A stretch of 64,000 nt of DNA from Cordia subcordata (lineage: Eukaryota > Streptophyta > Magnoliopsida > Boraginales > Cordiaceae). The first letter of the stretch is position 1. The number at the start of each line of letters is the position of its first letter. The stretch is taken from positions 6,725,501-6,789,500 of the forward strand of contig JAPTOF010000012.1 in the NCBI GenBank assembly GCA_028554755.1, in the 5' to 3' direction. This document shows, piece by piece, positions 12,083 to 25,349 of the stretch. A program made the translations under genes and the position numbers. The notes under the pieces were generated by a model. That model was not told the origin of the DNA. It did no database searches and was given only the letters and a program-made list of their open reading frames with translations.

Positions 12083-13606
12083 AAAACTTGACCCCACCCA
12101 ACCAACTGGGATCATTCATGACATAAATTTTTATATCGTGTTTTTCTTAAAAAAAAAAAAAAAAAGACTTCAACTTTCTCGATCAAGACACACCACCCAA
12201 ATTAACTTTGAAGTTTTAAATAATTTCTTTTGCTGTGCTACTAAATGTATCTTTACCTTTTTAGAATGACAAAACTATATATATATATATTTAAATTGTT
12301 AGTAAATTAAGAAAAGAAAATTTGAAAAACTGGGAGGTGATAGGCGCCACACATGCCTATTTTTTGTCACATATTTTTGGTTGTTGTGGCGTGACCGCTG
12401 AGGCAGCCTACAGACAGGCTTTTACGAGCCTTTTGGCAAGTCTACTGTATTGGCGACCTTGGTGGCGCTTGTAGATAATGATGTAGGGGATGCCCTTTGT
12501 GTTGCTGAAGGGGTTTGGCCTTTTTTTTTTTTTTTTTTTTTTTGACTTTGGTGAAGGTGCGTGTTGAAGATGGTATTGCCGTTTTGTTGGGTTTTTCGTT
12601 TGTGAGTGGGCTTGTCCTTCGGCTCATTATGTGTTGTGTTTTATGAGTTGGGCTTGGCCCATACTTGTTACTATCATGTGTTTTCCTTTTGGTTGTCAAG
12701 TGTTTTTCTCAGACCAATTATTTTAGGGTTTGGACTTGTGTTGTGACGCTTTTTTTTTTTTTTTTTTTCAAATGAAATCTCTCTTTGGAGGCAAAAAAAA
12801 AAAAAGAAATCTCTCTTTGTGGGGGTTGGGCAGTTAAAGATGCTTGCCTTCTAGCAGTTAATTCTCATGTTCAAAGCATCAAATTCAACAACTAACTTTT
12901 ACACACTGTTTTTAATTGAGGGGAAAGTTTTAATGAAGGAAAGGAAAAGAAAGGAAAGGATTATTCAGGAAAAGAGAGGAGATGGTTATTTTTTGTTTGA
13001 ATTGGAGTATTTTTTTGAGAAAAAGAAACATAAAAGATTTTGAATATTTTGTGTTTGGATTAGGAAAAAAATGGAAAGAAAAAATAAATAAAAGGATAAA
13101 CTTACATTTTATAAATATTCTTGACAAGACTAAATATTTTAACATTGTTAAATATTTAACTTATTATCAGTATTATTTAATGTAAGAGACTAAAAATGAT
13201 TTATTTTACTATTTTTTTCAATTTTTTTCTCTTTTACCAAAAGTGATTTATTTTACTATTTTTTCAATTTTTTCTCTTTTCTCTTTTCTTTTCTTTTCTT
13301 TTTATTTTTATCTTTTTAACTTTCTTGCTTTTCTCTGTATAATAAATTACAAATTTATATCTTTTTTTGTCAATCGCCATGATCACGAAGAAGAGCAACC
13401 TCATCATGAAGGGGTGCACACTCAATTATGGAAAAATAAATCTCATATGAATTAATCTTCTTTAATAGAATATAATGAAAAAATAACTACTAACTTTTTC
13501 AGGGGTTCCTGTGCAGCCCCTCGCTTATACTTCCCTCTGCCAGTGATAAGATGATATTTTGGGGCTTAGAAGTCCCAATAATAAAAGTTACTGTTGGAGC
13601 TTATAA
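12083..13606. other. Intergenic with a moderate-GC segment
   Basis: 12340-12720 is richer in G and C than its surroundings and contains a poly-T tract (about 12521-12543). It may be a decayed retroelement 3' end read on the minus strand. 12900-13330 is purine/pyrimidine-skewed simple sequence. No supported gene. Confidence 0.35.
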
Positions 13607-13728
13607 GAGGGTGTTTGGCTTTGTTTATTTTGTCTGCTTATAAACATCTAAAAAAATATACCTTCTTACATATTTTTTATTATTTCAGTACTTATAAGCA
13701 CCAAATAAGCAAAACCAAACACCCCCTC
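13607..13728. mobile_element. Short MITE
   Basis: A 122-bp element. Its left end GAGGGTGTTTGGCTTTG is matched in inverse orientation by CAAAACCAAACACCCCCTC at the right. Internal TTATAAGCA/TGCTTATAA motifs are also inverted. Likely a non-autonomous hAT-type element. Confidence 0.75.
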
Positions 13729-14399
13729 AGTCCCAAAATAAGCAAAGCTAAACAGGCTGGAAAACTTTAGTCAAGAAACAGTTGATCTCATCCTAGACGC
13801 ACATGCTTGACCCCAAAAAAACAAAAAAAAATCCTAGACACACAAGTGGGCCTCGCATGCTTACGACTACGTATATGTAGAAAATACCATATGCAACTAT
13901 GCAAAGTATGTCAGACAAGCAGTACTAAAATATGAAAGTATCAATTATAGTAACGCACGAATAATGACATCTAACGTTGAATTGCCATTTTTAGAGGTTG
14001 TCAATGGTTTGATCCCCACTTTTTTGAAGTATCCAGTAAAATAATGCCGTGCAAGTCATGATCGTATTATTACAATACAAATTTTATAATATATAATAAA
14101 TATTTATTAAAATTGATTAGTGTTTTTTTAACTCTTGAGGTTCAAAAATTTAAACTCAAAAATTTAAAAATTGTAACCAATTTTCACTCTTAGCTAAAAG
14201 ATATGATTAACAGAGATATAGAAATAAAGAAAGAGAGTATCTCGCTTTTCAGAACAATCTAATAATTATTTGAATTTAAATAATTGTAATTTAGGTGAAT
14301 TCAAACTATTTATATTTATTTTTGTATAGCTTTTTCATATCTATTTTCATATTTAGACTAAATTAATAAAATATAATTTAACAAATCTATCCAATTTTC

Positions 14400-17300
14400 A
14401 ATTTAGTCTAAATTAACACAATATATTTTTAACAAATAACAAAAAAATCGAAAACCAAACCTTGAGTGGAAAAAACTGAAACCCAAATATCGGAAAGTGA
14501 TGAGCTTCAATAATTTTACATATTCGATTTAATAGCATTTTAGCTCCACAAGTTCAAACATGTGAATTTAAAAAATTAGACGAATTATTTTTTTAACCAG
14601 AAATAAAAATTTAAAGGCCCAAAAGTGAACAAGCGTGGTTAGCAAAGAAGTGAAAAAAAGAGAGAACACATCATTTTGATTGCAAAAGAAGATAAAAAAA
14701 ATAGTAGGTGTAAAATTATGCAATTGAATAGTTTTTTTAGTTCTAAAAATTTTAAATTTTGAATTTAAAAATTCAAATTGATTAACATAATTTGGTTTTA
14801 AGACTTTTACTTGTGAAAGAATAGCATAAAAAAACAATGTTTAAATCAAGAAAAGAAAGAAGGAAAGAAAGAAAAAGACGAATAAGGCTAAAAGACTATA
14901 TTACCCTAACGACCACCCCATCAACAAGGACGTTGAGAAGTCCCTAGCATAATATATTTAATAAATAACAAAAATCAAAAATTAAAACTTGGATTTAGAC
15001 ATCTAAAACCCAAAAATCCAAGAATACTCAAGTTTTATAATTTTAAATATTTAATTTAATAGTTTTTAGATCTAAAAATGCAAATATTTGAACTTAAAAA
15101 ATCCAATCGAATTCCTACCTCTAACCCAATTGAATAATTTTTTAGACTTGAAATGGGAAAAAAATAAAAATTCGGAGTCAGAAACGTGTGATTAGTTTAG
15201 AAATGAAAAAAAAAAAGAGTGCACATGATTTTGATTGAGAAAGAAAGAGGGAAAAGATAGAGTAGATATAAAATTATCTAATCAAATAGTTTATTTGATT
15301 TTAATAATAAAAACTTAAAAATTTAAACTTGAGAATTTAAACTAATTCTCTTAACCTGATTTGAGTTTTATGACTTTTAATATCTGATCAAATTTTTTTG
15401 TTCTCAAAACTCAAAATAGTAAAAAATTCAAATGAATTTCTACCTTAGATAAAAGTTAAAAGATATAATTAACAAAGAAGTAGGAAAGACAAAACGAAAA
15501 AATATAACATTATAATTTTGCCACGACAAACATAAAATTTACAAATTTGGCATTACAAACATTATATAAATTCATTGATAATCATGCCTTTTTTAGAATT
15601 TACAATATTGCCATTTTTGGGTACTATTCACTTATGGTGGAGAACCATGACTGAATAATACACCAAAAGTTCATTCTTTTTATATTACTAATAAATTAAT
15701 GCCGTGTAAGGCATGGCTATATTTCCCAATATTATTGTAATATAAAATTTAATTATGTAATAAATAATTATTAAAAAGTTCAATAATCTTGTGAGGAGTC
15801 AAATAAGTTATACTTATCTTTACACATCTCTTTGAAAAAATGAAACAAAAAAATGTGTTAATTTTGTCCTTTTACTATTTTGATAAATTTAAGATAAGAT
15901 TGGTTAATAGAAAAAAATTTATAGGATTAGAGGCATTAGGTGAATATGAGGGTGAAAATATCTAAATTTTCTTTTAGATTGTACTTGATGTAATCGAATT
16001 AGAATTTCATATATAAAATTTATATACGAATTGGATTGAAAAGTTAATTTTTTATTTTTATTCTCATAAGTACTTTAATGTTATTTGAGATGATTTTGTA
16101 ATTATTTAATTTTCTTCTATTTTCATATCTTTTTAAATTTAATCTCAATTAGTATAATACGATTTAACGAAAAAACAAAAATACACAAGAAAAAAGATAA
16201 AAAGAAACTCGAGCACCAAATCCCAGGCATTTAAATCATGATCAAGTTTTATACTTTTTATTATCTAATTGAATAGTTTATTTTTGTTCTTGAAGTTTAA
16301 AATTTTAAACCTGAAAATTCATTCAAATCAACACTCTGCAAAAACCAAAATCTATTTTTAGATTTAGTATAAATTAGCATAATACAATTTAGCAAATCTA
16401 GGTATTTTTTTAATCTAGTCTAAATTAGCATAATATATTTAATAAATAATAATAATAAAATCAAAAATCGAATTTAAAAAACCTAAAACCCAAATATTCA
16501 AAAATACTCAAGCTTTATGATTTTAAATGTTTAATTTAATAGTTTTTTAACTCTAAAAATTCAAACATTTGAACTTAAAAATCCAACTAAATTCTCGTCT
16601 TTAACGTGATCGAATAATTTTTTGGACTTAAAAATGGGAAAGAAAAATAAAAACTAAGTGAAAAATTCTGATTAGTAGAGAAATGAAAAAGATGGTGCAC
16701 ATCATTTTGATTGAGAATGAAGGGCAAAAATGATAGAGTATATATAAAATTATCTAATCAAATAATTTATTTGATTTTAATATTAAAAATTAAAAAAAAT
16801 CGATTCTCTACCAGATTTGAAATTTTATGACTTTTAGTATCCTGTCAATTTTTTTTAATCACAAAACTCAAAATATTAAAAATTTAAATCAATTTCTACC
16901 CTAGATAAAAGTTAAAAGACGTAATTAACAAAGAAGTAGGAAAAGAAAGAACATATTATTTTGCTAGAGAAGGAAAAAAAAGAGTAAATATAAAATTTTA
17001 TTTTTCCATGAGATAAACATAAATTATAAATATTATATAAATTTTTGTTGACAATCACACATTTTTTTAGAATTTATTACAATTCCATTCTTGGGTATTA
17101 TTCATTCATTTTTCTTTATTTTATACAAAAAGATTCATTTTTTGGGGTACTCCATGAATGAATTGTACACCCAAAAAGTGAATCTTTTTATATTAGTAAA
17201 GAAGCAGAGAAAAATACTCAAGTTTTATGATTTTAAATGTTTAGTTTAAAAGTTTTTAGATCTAAAAATGCAAATATTTGAATTTAAAAAATCCAACCGA

Positions 17301-17925
17301 ATTCCTACCTTTAACCCAACCGAATGATTTTTTTGACTTGAAATGGGAAAAAGAATAAAAATATGAAATCGAAAAGGTGTGATTAGTATAGAAATGAAAC
17401 AAAAGAGTGCACATCATTTTGATTGAGAAAGAAAGGGGGGAAAAATTGAGTAGATATAAAATTTTCTAATCAAATAGTTTATTTGATTTTAATAATAAAA
17501 GCTTAAAATTTTAAACTCGAAAACTTAAACTAATTCTCTTAACTCTATTTGAGTTTTATAACTTTTAATATTCGATCAAATTTTTTTGTTCTCAAAACTC
17601 AAAATAGTAAAAAATTCAAATGAATATCTATCTTAGATAAAAGTTAAACGATGTAATTAACAAAGAAGAAAGAAAAAAAATCTTTTTGCTAGAGAATGAA
17701 AAAAGAAAAAAGAAAAAATATAAAATTATAATTTTTCCATGATAAATATAAAATTTACAAATTTGCTATTACAAATATTATATAAATTTTCATTGATAAT
17801 CATGCCTTTTTTTGAATTATTACAGTATTGCCATTTTTGGGTATTATTCACTTATGGTGGAAAACCATGAATGAATAGTACCTTAAAAAGTCATTCTTTT
17901 CATATTAGTAGAGAAGTAGAGATGC
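14400..17925. repeat. Diverged AT-rich repeat units
   Basis: At least three related blocks of about 0.7-0.8 kb (about 14935-15730, 16370-17160 and 17195-17925), plus a more diverged one at 14400-14870, share the same order of landmarks: ATAATATATTTAATAAATAA, CTCAAGTTTTATGATTTTAA, GCACATCATTTTGATTGAG, CTAATCAAATAGTTTATTTG and GCCATTTTTGGGTA(C/T)TATTCA. The last two blocks are adjacent. No coding potential was seen. The unit family was not recognised. Confidence 0.75.
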
Positions 17926-18807
17926 TTGCATTATCTAAGGTCAATGTTACTATATTCTATTAGAGCATATTCAAAATTAATGTTATGAATGAGATTAAAA
18001 AAATATAAAACTCTTAGTATTATTATGATAAAATAATATTAACAATATACAATCCTTATATAATTATATACCAATCTTAAATATACTAGGGGACCATCAT
18101 TCCTATTATTAGCAAGTTTCACTTCGTTTCCAATTTCATTGAAGTAGTCAAGTAGACATAGTTTAAATATTGTTTTGATTTATACAAGCAAAGAAATATA
18201 GAAGATCTTAACATTAGGCATAGTAACATTATTTTTATTCAAGTACAAACGAAAACCAAATAAGTTTTGTGGTCAACAATAATAATAAGATTCCTTAGTT
18301 TTCAATGCAAATACAACTAAAATATAAATATAGACTTATAAACTCCAAAAACACTAAACGAAAAAAATAAAGAAAAATAATAATGGTTAATTATTTAAAT
18401 TAACCATCTTAAGAGGTTAAGATTTAAAATTCGATTTTGGCATTGTTTATTTATCTCTCTGTGTGTATATACTTTATAGAAAATGAATTCTTTCATAACA
18501 TTTCAAGATAAGTAGGATATAAACTTAATATATCATAGGTGTGGACCGAATAAAAGTAAATTATTTGATCGGGGTAAAGTTGATGGTTCAAATTATTTCA
18601 TTATAATCACATCACGGACTCGCGAGTTCATCCCGAATCGATATTGGGGGTGGCCCCCACCCAAAGGAACAAGATTGGTTACGTACGAGACCAAAGTTCA
18701 TGACTTGCGCTGGCCCAGTAACTTGATTGTCGCTTTCTGTGATGAACAATCTTGGGTGGCTATGAGTAGCCGGCTAGCAGGCTGCAGAGTTGCGCGTGGC
18801 GGAAGAG
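17926..18807. other. Spacer and probable promoter of the dehydrogenase gene
   Basis: AT-rich to about 18590, then higher GC up to the start codon at 18808, as expected for a promoter and 5' UTR. No clear TATA box was identified. Confidence 0.4.
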
Positions 18808-19017
18808 ATGGCGGAGATAAAGAGCATAGGGGTGGTCGGCGGCGGGCAAATGGGCTCTGGAATAGCCCAACTCGCCGCCGTCCACGGCCTCGACGTTTGG
18901 CTCCACGATACAGATGTTGGAGCTCTCACCAGAGCCCAAAAATCCATTTCTGGCAACATCCATCGCCTTGTCTCCAAGGGTCAACTCTCTCAGGTCCCCC
19001 CCATCTCCCCCGCCCCC

Positions 19018-19069
<52 letters not shown>

Positions 19070-21468
19070 ATGTGTGTGTGTGTGTTTATCCTCCCCAGGT
19101 GGGTTCGCCCATGAGCTGTGTAAGCTTGTTGGTTTGTGAAATTGAACTTTTAGATGGAAAAGTTTTTGATTACCAATAAGAAGATGTGATTCTTTATTGT
19201 TTTCAGTTATATTGTTCAATTTCAAGGTTGAGTTGTTTGGTGGTGCTGAAAAGGTTTGAAATTTAGTGATACATGCTATAGAATATGTAATCTTGAAGTA
19301 TCTAGAAGTAAACTGGTTGGAGTATTTACTAGTCTCGTTCGCGGGTCTGGAGTTTTGGTTGGAGGATTTTCTAGTCTCGTTCGCCGGCCTGGAGATTTGG
19401 GCTCAGGGACGTGACACATGGTGGGTCGTTTAATTGTTATTGTTTTAACAGAGTACAGGGGATGAGGCTGTTAAGCGGTTGCGGTGCACGAACAAGCTGG
19501 AGGATTTTCATTCGGTTGATATTGTGGTTGAGGCGATTGTTGAATCTGAGGATGTGAAGAAGAAGTTATTTGATGCACTTGATAGGATTACTAAAGGTTC
19601 TGCTATTTTGGCATCTAACACGAGCTCCATTTCGATTACACGCCTGGCATCTGCGACAAGTCGACCCAACCAGGTTCTTGCATATAGCAGAGTACTATTA
19701 TTACTAGAATTGCTAGCCTTTTTACTTGTTTCTAGACTCTGTGTTTAATTTATTTAACTGCTTGAGCACGATACAAATCGATTTGATATGTTTCTCATTT
19801 TGAATCTGCTTGTGATTACTCCCTCCCTGGCATACACGCAAAAGAAAAGGATATAAATGAGGGAGGCAGATTATAGATGCGCACAAAATAAATTCGTTTA
19901 CTTCCGTTGAGATCAAATTTCAGGCGATGACATCTTTTGAGTTGGACTCTCATGGGGAATGCCCATGTGCATTCACTTGAATGTTTCATATCTCTATCTT
20001 TTGTGCCTGCTCAAAATAGATATCTATCTCATCCAATGAAAGTTGATAAAAACATGATTGTAGGGGAGGAAATTTATTAGATTGTAAATGACTCCTGGTT
20101 ATGACATTTGCGAAATGACAGGTGGATTCAAAAAGCAACAAATCTGGGTTTGAGGGTCATTTAAATATATTACACAAGAAGTTACTTTAGAGGGAACTTT
20201 TGATCAAAGCTTTGTCAGGTCTCGGAAAGTTTGGGTTATGTAGAGAAGAATCATAACAGTAGTTTCAAGTCTATGATGGCAATTAACATGATTCTGTTAA
20301 CTTGAGTTTGTTGTTTATCATATTTGCTATTCAGACGCTTGGTCTTCTCATTGTTGTGTAGGATGTAGCCCAATCGAATCATAACATCCTTATCATGTTA
20401 TTTACTCTTGGCTGTAAACTTAGTGCCTTCCAATTGTAACTACAACTCATGCATGTTTGCTCATTAGTGTTGTTCGACTAGTATCAGAGCTGTCATTAGT
20501 TAACCTTATAATATGCAGGTGATTGGCATGCATTTCATGAATCCTCCACCTATCATGAAACTGGTTGAGATTATTAGGGGTGCTGATACTTCAGACGATA
20601 CATTTAATGCCACAAAACGCTTGGCTGAGAGGTGATTTACTGGAAGGCATTTGAGCTTATGTTTGAGCCTGTAGTTTTGTAGTAAACGTGATTTACATCT
20701 GTAATTCACTTCAAAATTATAAAAAGAAATCCTGAGAATTTCTCACGTCATAAATCCCCTGATCTAGGTATCCTCGAATAATCTGTTCACACCTCAGACT
20801 TTCTACTCCTCTTTCGTCGCTTACATATGTCATGCACATACACACTGACACACAAATGTACCACATTCCTGTGAGGACAAAACTTTTTCTTTAAATTTTC
20901 CATTTACTTAGAGAATTTATTTTGCCTTTTCTCCCTTTGAGAGGCATCTCAATATCCCTGTTTTATTGTGTAGATATTTATAGGGTTATGCCACTTCTGT
21001 TTATAATAGCATCAGACTCTTTCTGGCCTATTTTGTTTACCATGGAAATGGTGGAATAAGATTGTCAGTTTCTGGACTGATAACCTCTGGATTTGTAGGT
21101 TTGGGAAGACAGTTATTTGCTCTCAGGATTATTCAGGCTTCATTGTAAATCGAATATTAATGCCGATGATTAATGAAGCATTCTATGTTCTCTATACTGG
21201 AGTTGCAACAGAGGAAGACATTGATAAGGGAATGAAACTGGGGACGAACCATCCGATGGGTCCGCTACAACTTGCAGATTTTATTGGGTTGGATGTTTGC
21301 TTGTCAATTCTGAAAGTTCTTCATGCTGGCCTTGGGGACAATAAATATGCACCATGCCCTCTCCTCGTGCAATATGTTGACGCAGGTCGTCTTGGAAAGA
21401 AGAAAGGCATTGGAGTATACAATTATCTGAAAGCATCTAAAGAAACAAAACCGATTCCTCGACTTTAG
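18808..21468 (+). CDS. 3-hydroxybutyryl-CoA dehydrogenase-like protein, four exons
   Basis: Exons 18808-18993, 19452-19673, 20519-20631 and 21099-21468 give 891 nt (296 aa), all with GT-AG borders. The product belongs to the 3-hydroxyacyl-CoA dehydrogenase family, which oxidises 3-hydroxyacyl-CoA with NAD(P). Visible are the dinucleotide loop [11 protein letters not shown] near the N-terminus, EAIVES, the SNTSSI motif, catalytic His141 and Glu153 in [14 protein letters not shown], Asn191 in GFIVNR, and a C-terminal domain with TNHPMGPL. It aligns end to end with the Arabidopsis At3g15290-type protein. The protein ends in PRL, a PTS1-like tripeptide suggesting peroxisomes. The chosen ATG gives MAE-(I/M)-K-S, the family start; the frame upstream lacks another ATG. 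A CT/TA/TG microsatellite lies in intron 1. A possible poly(A) signal AATAAA lies near 21646. Confidence 0.93.
19017..19085. repeat. Compound (CT)n(TA)n(TG)n microsatellite in intron 1
   Basis: Three consecutive dinucleotide tracts begin only about 25 nt after the 5' splice site of intron 1 of the dehydrogenase gene. Confidence 0.95.
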
Positions 21469-23204
21469 CTCCTAGTAGAGAATGTGAGAATTATCATGCG
21501 CGCGTTTCAAGATAAGATACTTCCCTATAGGTAACTCTGATCTGTTACAATACTTGTAAATACGTCATGGTTTTTCTTTATAGCTACAAGTAATTGTTCA
21601 AAAGCTAGAATTGGAGTGTATATTGCTATATGCTTGTATAAAGGAATAAAGAGGAAAGATAGTGAAGATCCTTTTCACCTTAATGAATAAATTGTCTTAG
21701 TTTGTTATCACCATTGGTTGCATACCTGTGCAAAAGATATTGTTAAGACTACCATTGGAGCTTATTCATAATGTCATTCCTCCTTCTATGTCAAGATAAT
21801 CAACTACTCAAAATATTTAATTCCGTGATAATAGTAGTATTGAATCTAATCTATTATAAATGAAAGATAAATATCACATGAAACTGATGTGGGAGGGCAT
21901 TACATTGGATGTACTGTAGTGTTATAGATACTGTGTAATGTTTGATAACTATAATCCTTTACCTTGTGAATAATTTACCCTAATTTACCCTGTTTTGATC
22001 TCATAATTGAGTAGACTAATTGAATGATAACTAGGTTGAGGTTAAAAGCTAAAGTTCGAATATGGTCTTTCCATATGTTAATTGATTTGAAGCATGAGTT
22101 GATAATACAAAGTCGTGTATATCAGTGTAGTGCTTAATTGTGATTATACTTTATAGTTTAGGGTAAATTTAATTTGATTTTTATGCAAATGAGTTGCTTA
22201 TTATTAAAAATAAAAAGTCAAAAAATTTTTTTTTGGTCAAGAAAATAAAAAATTAATTTACATTTTTTTTTGGGTCAAGAAAATAAAAAATTAATTTACC
22301 CCCTCATTGTTATCATCTCTTCTCCTCTCGAACGTACTCGATATCAACGTTCTCTGTCAAGTGTTGAATCATTGTGCCCATGATGTACTATAATTTGGTC
22401 CGTTATGCTCACCAGCTAGGACGTCTGATAAGTCAGACAAATAAATCATAGTGACTCGCCCTTTTCTCCATTTGTATCTTTTTGGTAACGTTTTTCCTTT
22501 GTGATCAAGTGATGAATCTATTACGATAAAATGATCTAAATAATTTATTATTAGAAGTAAAGTTTTTTGGAACATATCAATAAACTACACTTATATTATA
22601 AGTTGTTTTATATCATAAATAAACTCAAACATTCAAAAAACCTATTAGAAAGACAGATTCACATTTCTTACCATCAAAACAATTTCTTAGAATTTTTTAG
22701 GATTACAAGGAAATCAAAATCTCCACTTTCTGGGGCCTGAACGACTCCTTATTTTCAACTACCGGATGCCTCTTCTCACCCGATATAATGCTGTAGAAGT
22801 TTTAGGAACTAAGCCGCCGATCAGGATCTTTTGAGAAAGGAACAAAAATTTTTCTTATAACATTATAATATTAAGAACCAAATTCAAGTGTTACAAATTA
22901 CTCATGGTTGTAACTCGCTCTAATTAAGGGGTACTAATGGTTCAATAGTCTTGGTGTGCCCCACCATCACATGCCTCTAGTTAGCCTGTCTACTTCAAGA
23001 GGAAGGCATCTAGCAAAGTGGAAGTAAAGTGCGAGTGATTGAAAAGGAATATAATGAAATAATAAGAGTAAAGGTGAGGAGAATTGAATCAAAAGAAAGG
23101 GGGGTAATAATAAAAACAATAAATAGAGCATAAAACTTTCTGGTAACAACTGAAGATATATGTCCAAAGAAATTAGGAGCTTAAGAAAAAAAGGAGAGAA
23201 AGTC
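21469..23204. other. Intergenic, no gene seen
   Basis: 3' flank of the dehydrogenase gene followed by AT-rich spacer. A short direct repeat (GGTCAAGAAAATAAAAAATTAATTTAC) occurs near 22235 and 22273. Confidence 0.5.
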
Positions 23205-23303
23205 ATGAAGTTGTTGTTCCAGTGCCCATGTTGCTCCTGCTTCTGCTTCTGCTTCTTGAAGCCCAAGAAGGGCAAGCCAAAGGCGGCGGACAAGGGAGAT
23301 TAG
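23205..23303 (+). CDS. Candidate Cys-rich small protein, 32 aa
   Basis: A complete ATG-to-TAG frame of 32 codons. The N-terminal half has six Cys in the pattern CPCCSCFCFCF after a short hydrophobic start. The C-terminal half is strongly basic (KPKKGKPK). Third codon positions are mostly G or C although the region is AT-rich, which argues for coding constraint. Cys clusters next to basic residues often mark S-acylated, membrane-attached peptides; that role here is only inference. The opposite strand is also open (23381-23181) but lacks an ATG. Family not recognised. It could be chance or one exon of a longer gene. Confidence 0.4.
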   Translation: MKLLFQCPCCSCFCFCFLKPKKGKPKAADKGD

Positions 23304-25349
23304 CTTCCCAACAGTACCACTCAATGCAGCTGAGATTTGGTCAATTATATCGAGTATTATGTACCAGGCAAGTTTAACCAATTCGTGTTTTCGTTCTCAA
23401 TTTCAGCAAATCCCAGTAGTTAAACGAGGGAAGTCTTCTTGATTTTCGTCTGCCAATGATATCTACTTGTATTTTCGTCAAAATAATTGGTGAACAATGA
23501 TTTACCAAGAATGATACTCGTAACTCATCACCATTTAGTCATATTCTGCATGTGCTTTTCATCCATGGCAATAAAATTGATATCTGTGAAATACTGAATT
23601 TCAACATCATTACCTAATGCATTTGTTTTAGTTGCTTAAAAGAAATCCCATCGAGTACTGTGTATGAACAAATTTACTTATTTGAATTTGTTCGTGACGT
23701 TAAGATTCAATTTTGGGGATCAGTACAATTTATAATATAATTATATCTTTTTTTCTAATTTTTATTTTTAATGTGTTATATGTTACAAGGGTATTTAAAA
23801 CCCAAACTTAACTTCGCAAGTTCTAGAAAATAAGAGCCAGACTCTTCCAACTCGCGTAGCTACAGTATTGTCCGATTTGCTATTTAATCTGGTAGGTCAC
23901 TAAAGGTTAACAATCTAGAGGTAGCTTCATATGCTTGAATTATTTGGCTGCTATTGTCTCCATTCTCCAGTAGGTCATTATTGTTTGATGATGATGAATA
24001 AATGAAAATAAACTAAATCAAATAAAATCAGGTCCTTGTTAGGTGGGTAAGATATAAATAGATCAAATGTTATTACTCATTTTTCTTGACGATCGTTTAT
24101 TCGTTTATTCTGTCAACTCCTTGTGTTCTTAAAAAGTGCTAGCGCGAAAAATTAGCTTTCTGCTCGAACCCGAACTTTGCTTGAGCTAAAATAAATATGC
24201 AAATAAAAGAGAACCAAGTCGAGTAAACTTTGAGACACTGGTGTTGTGCTCGCAAAAGACACTCTAACGTTCAAATCGAGAAAAGCAGGGTGTGTTATCT
24301 TCAGCTTTCAAGTTCTGGTTAGTGTGTATATAGATAGCTAGTCAGCATGGTAGAGCTTGCATAGAACTACAAATAGAATCTAAGTTTAAAGGTCCTATGT
24401 TGGCCACCTAAGGTTATATATCCCGAAGACCTCAAGCCCGACCTCCAGAAACTCAGAATTGCGCTCGTGGCTCGAGTCCTGGGACCGGACTGGCCGGGTT
24501 GAGTTATCAGGTTAGGCATGGGCTGGACCTAGGATGTATGGACAAGTCAATACATACCCATTTTAATAGCCTCCTTAGTTCCAATCAAATTGTCAAACTG
24601 GTCGGGTGGGATTAATCATGTTCCTAGTACCGATCTAACTGGCCCAGTGCTTATATGTCATCAAGTGACTCGTGAGATTAGTGGATCATGTAGTTCGACT
24701 TCAATTTGTTCGAGGATATCTAAGGTTCTTCCACCTATAAATATGAGAAGTCAACTTCACTTTGCACCATTTTCCAAATTTGAAATTGTTGATCGTGTTA
24801 CATAGTTATATATTATCATGATGTAAGTACTCCAATAGTGCACGACCTGATAAATAAAGAAATATAAGTTGAGATGTGTTGTACGTCAAATTTAATAGAA
24901 AGTTAATCAATTATAAAAAAGAAAAAAAAGAAGAAGAAGAAAGTTTGAGCATCAAAAGGGCAAAGGATTTCTTATGAAGCTACCATGAGATGAGATATCA
25001 TATAATTATCAGCCAATATTTAGATATATCATAAGAAGTAGAGTCCGATCAAGAGGTTAACATCATAATTTTCCACAAACTAGGTCTGAATCATTACTTG
25101 AATTGTTTTTACTCTATTGCTATTAATGACTTTTTGTGGCACGAAAGCTTACCTACAATTTTGGCTAGAAACTCAGGCTAGATGATACTTCCTTGGTTAT
25201 TGAATGAGTTTCTCTTTGACCAACAAAAGAAAAAAAAAAGAAAAAGAAAAAGAAAAAATGAGTAAAATCTTGGTTCCTAACCACAAAATAGTCCTTTCTA
25301 TAGAGTGACAACATGTTTTATATCCTTTCTTTGACCCTTTTGATTCTTT
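23304..25349. other. Intergenic, no gene seen
   Basis: AT-rich spacer. 24120-24560 is more GC-rich and may be an old retroelement remnant. A purine-rich simple stretch lies near 24915-24945. Confidence 0.4.

Noticed and set aside
18675..19225. Alternative frames around exon 1 of the dehydrogenase gene
   Set aside because: They run through the microsatellite or antisense to a conserved exon.
20482..20492. TATCAGAGC in intron 2 of the dehydrogenase gene, resembling a tRNA-Met primer-binding site
   Set aside because: No viral or LTR sequence surrounds it; chance match.
23181..23381. Minus-strand frame (SAALSGTVGKLISLVRRLW...) over the small Cys-rich ORF
   Set aside because: It has no ATG and no recognised domain, and third-position composition favours the plus strand. 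It cannot be fully excluded as an exon.
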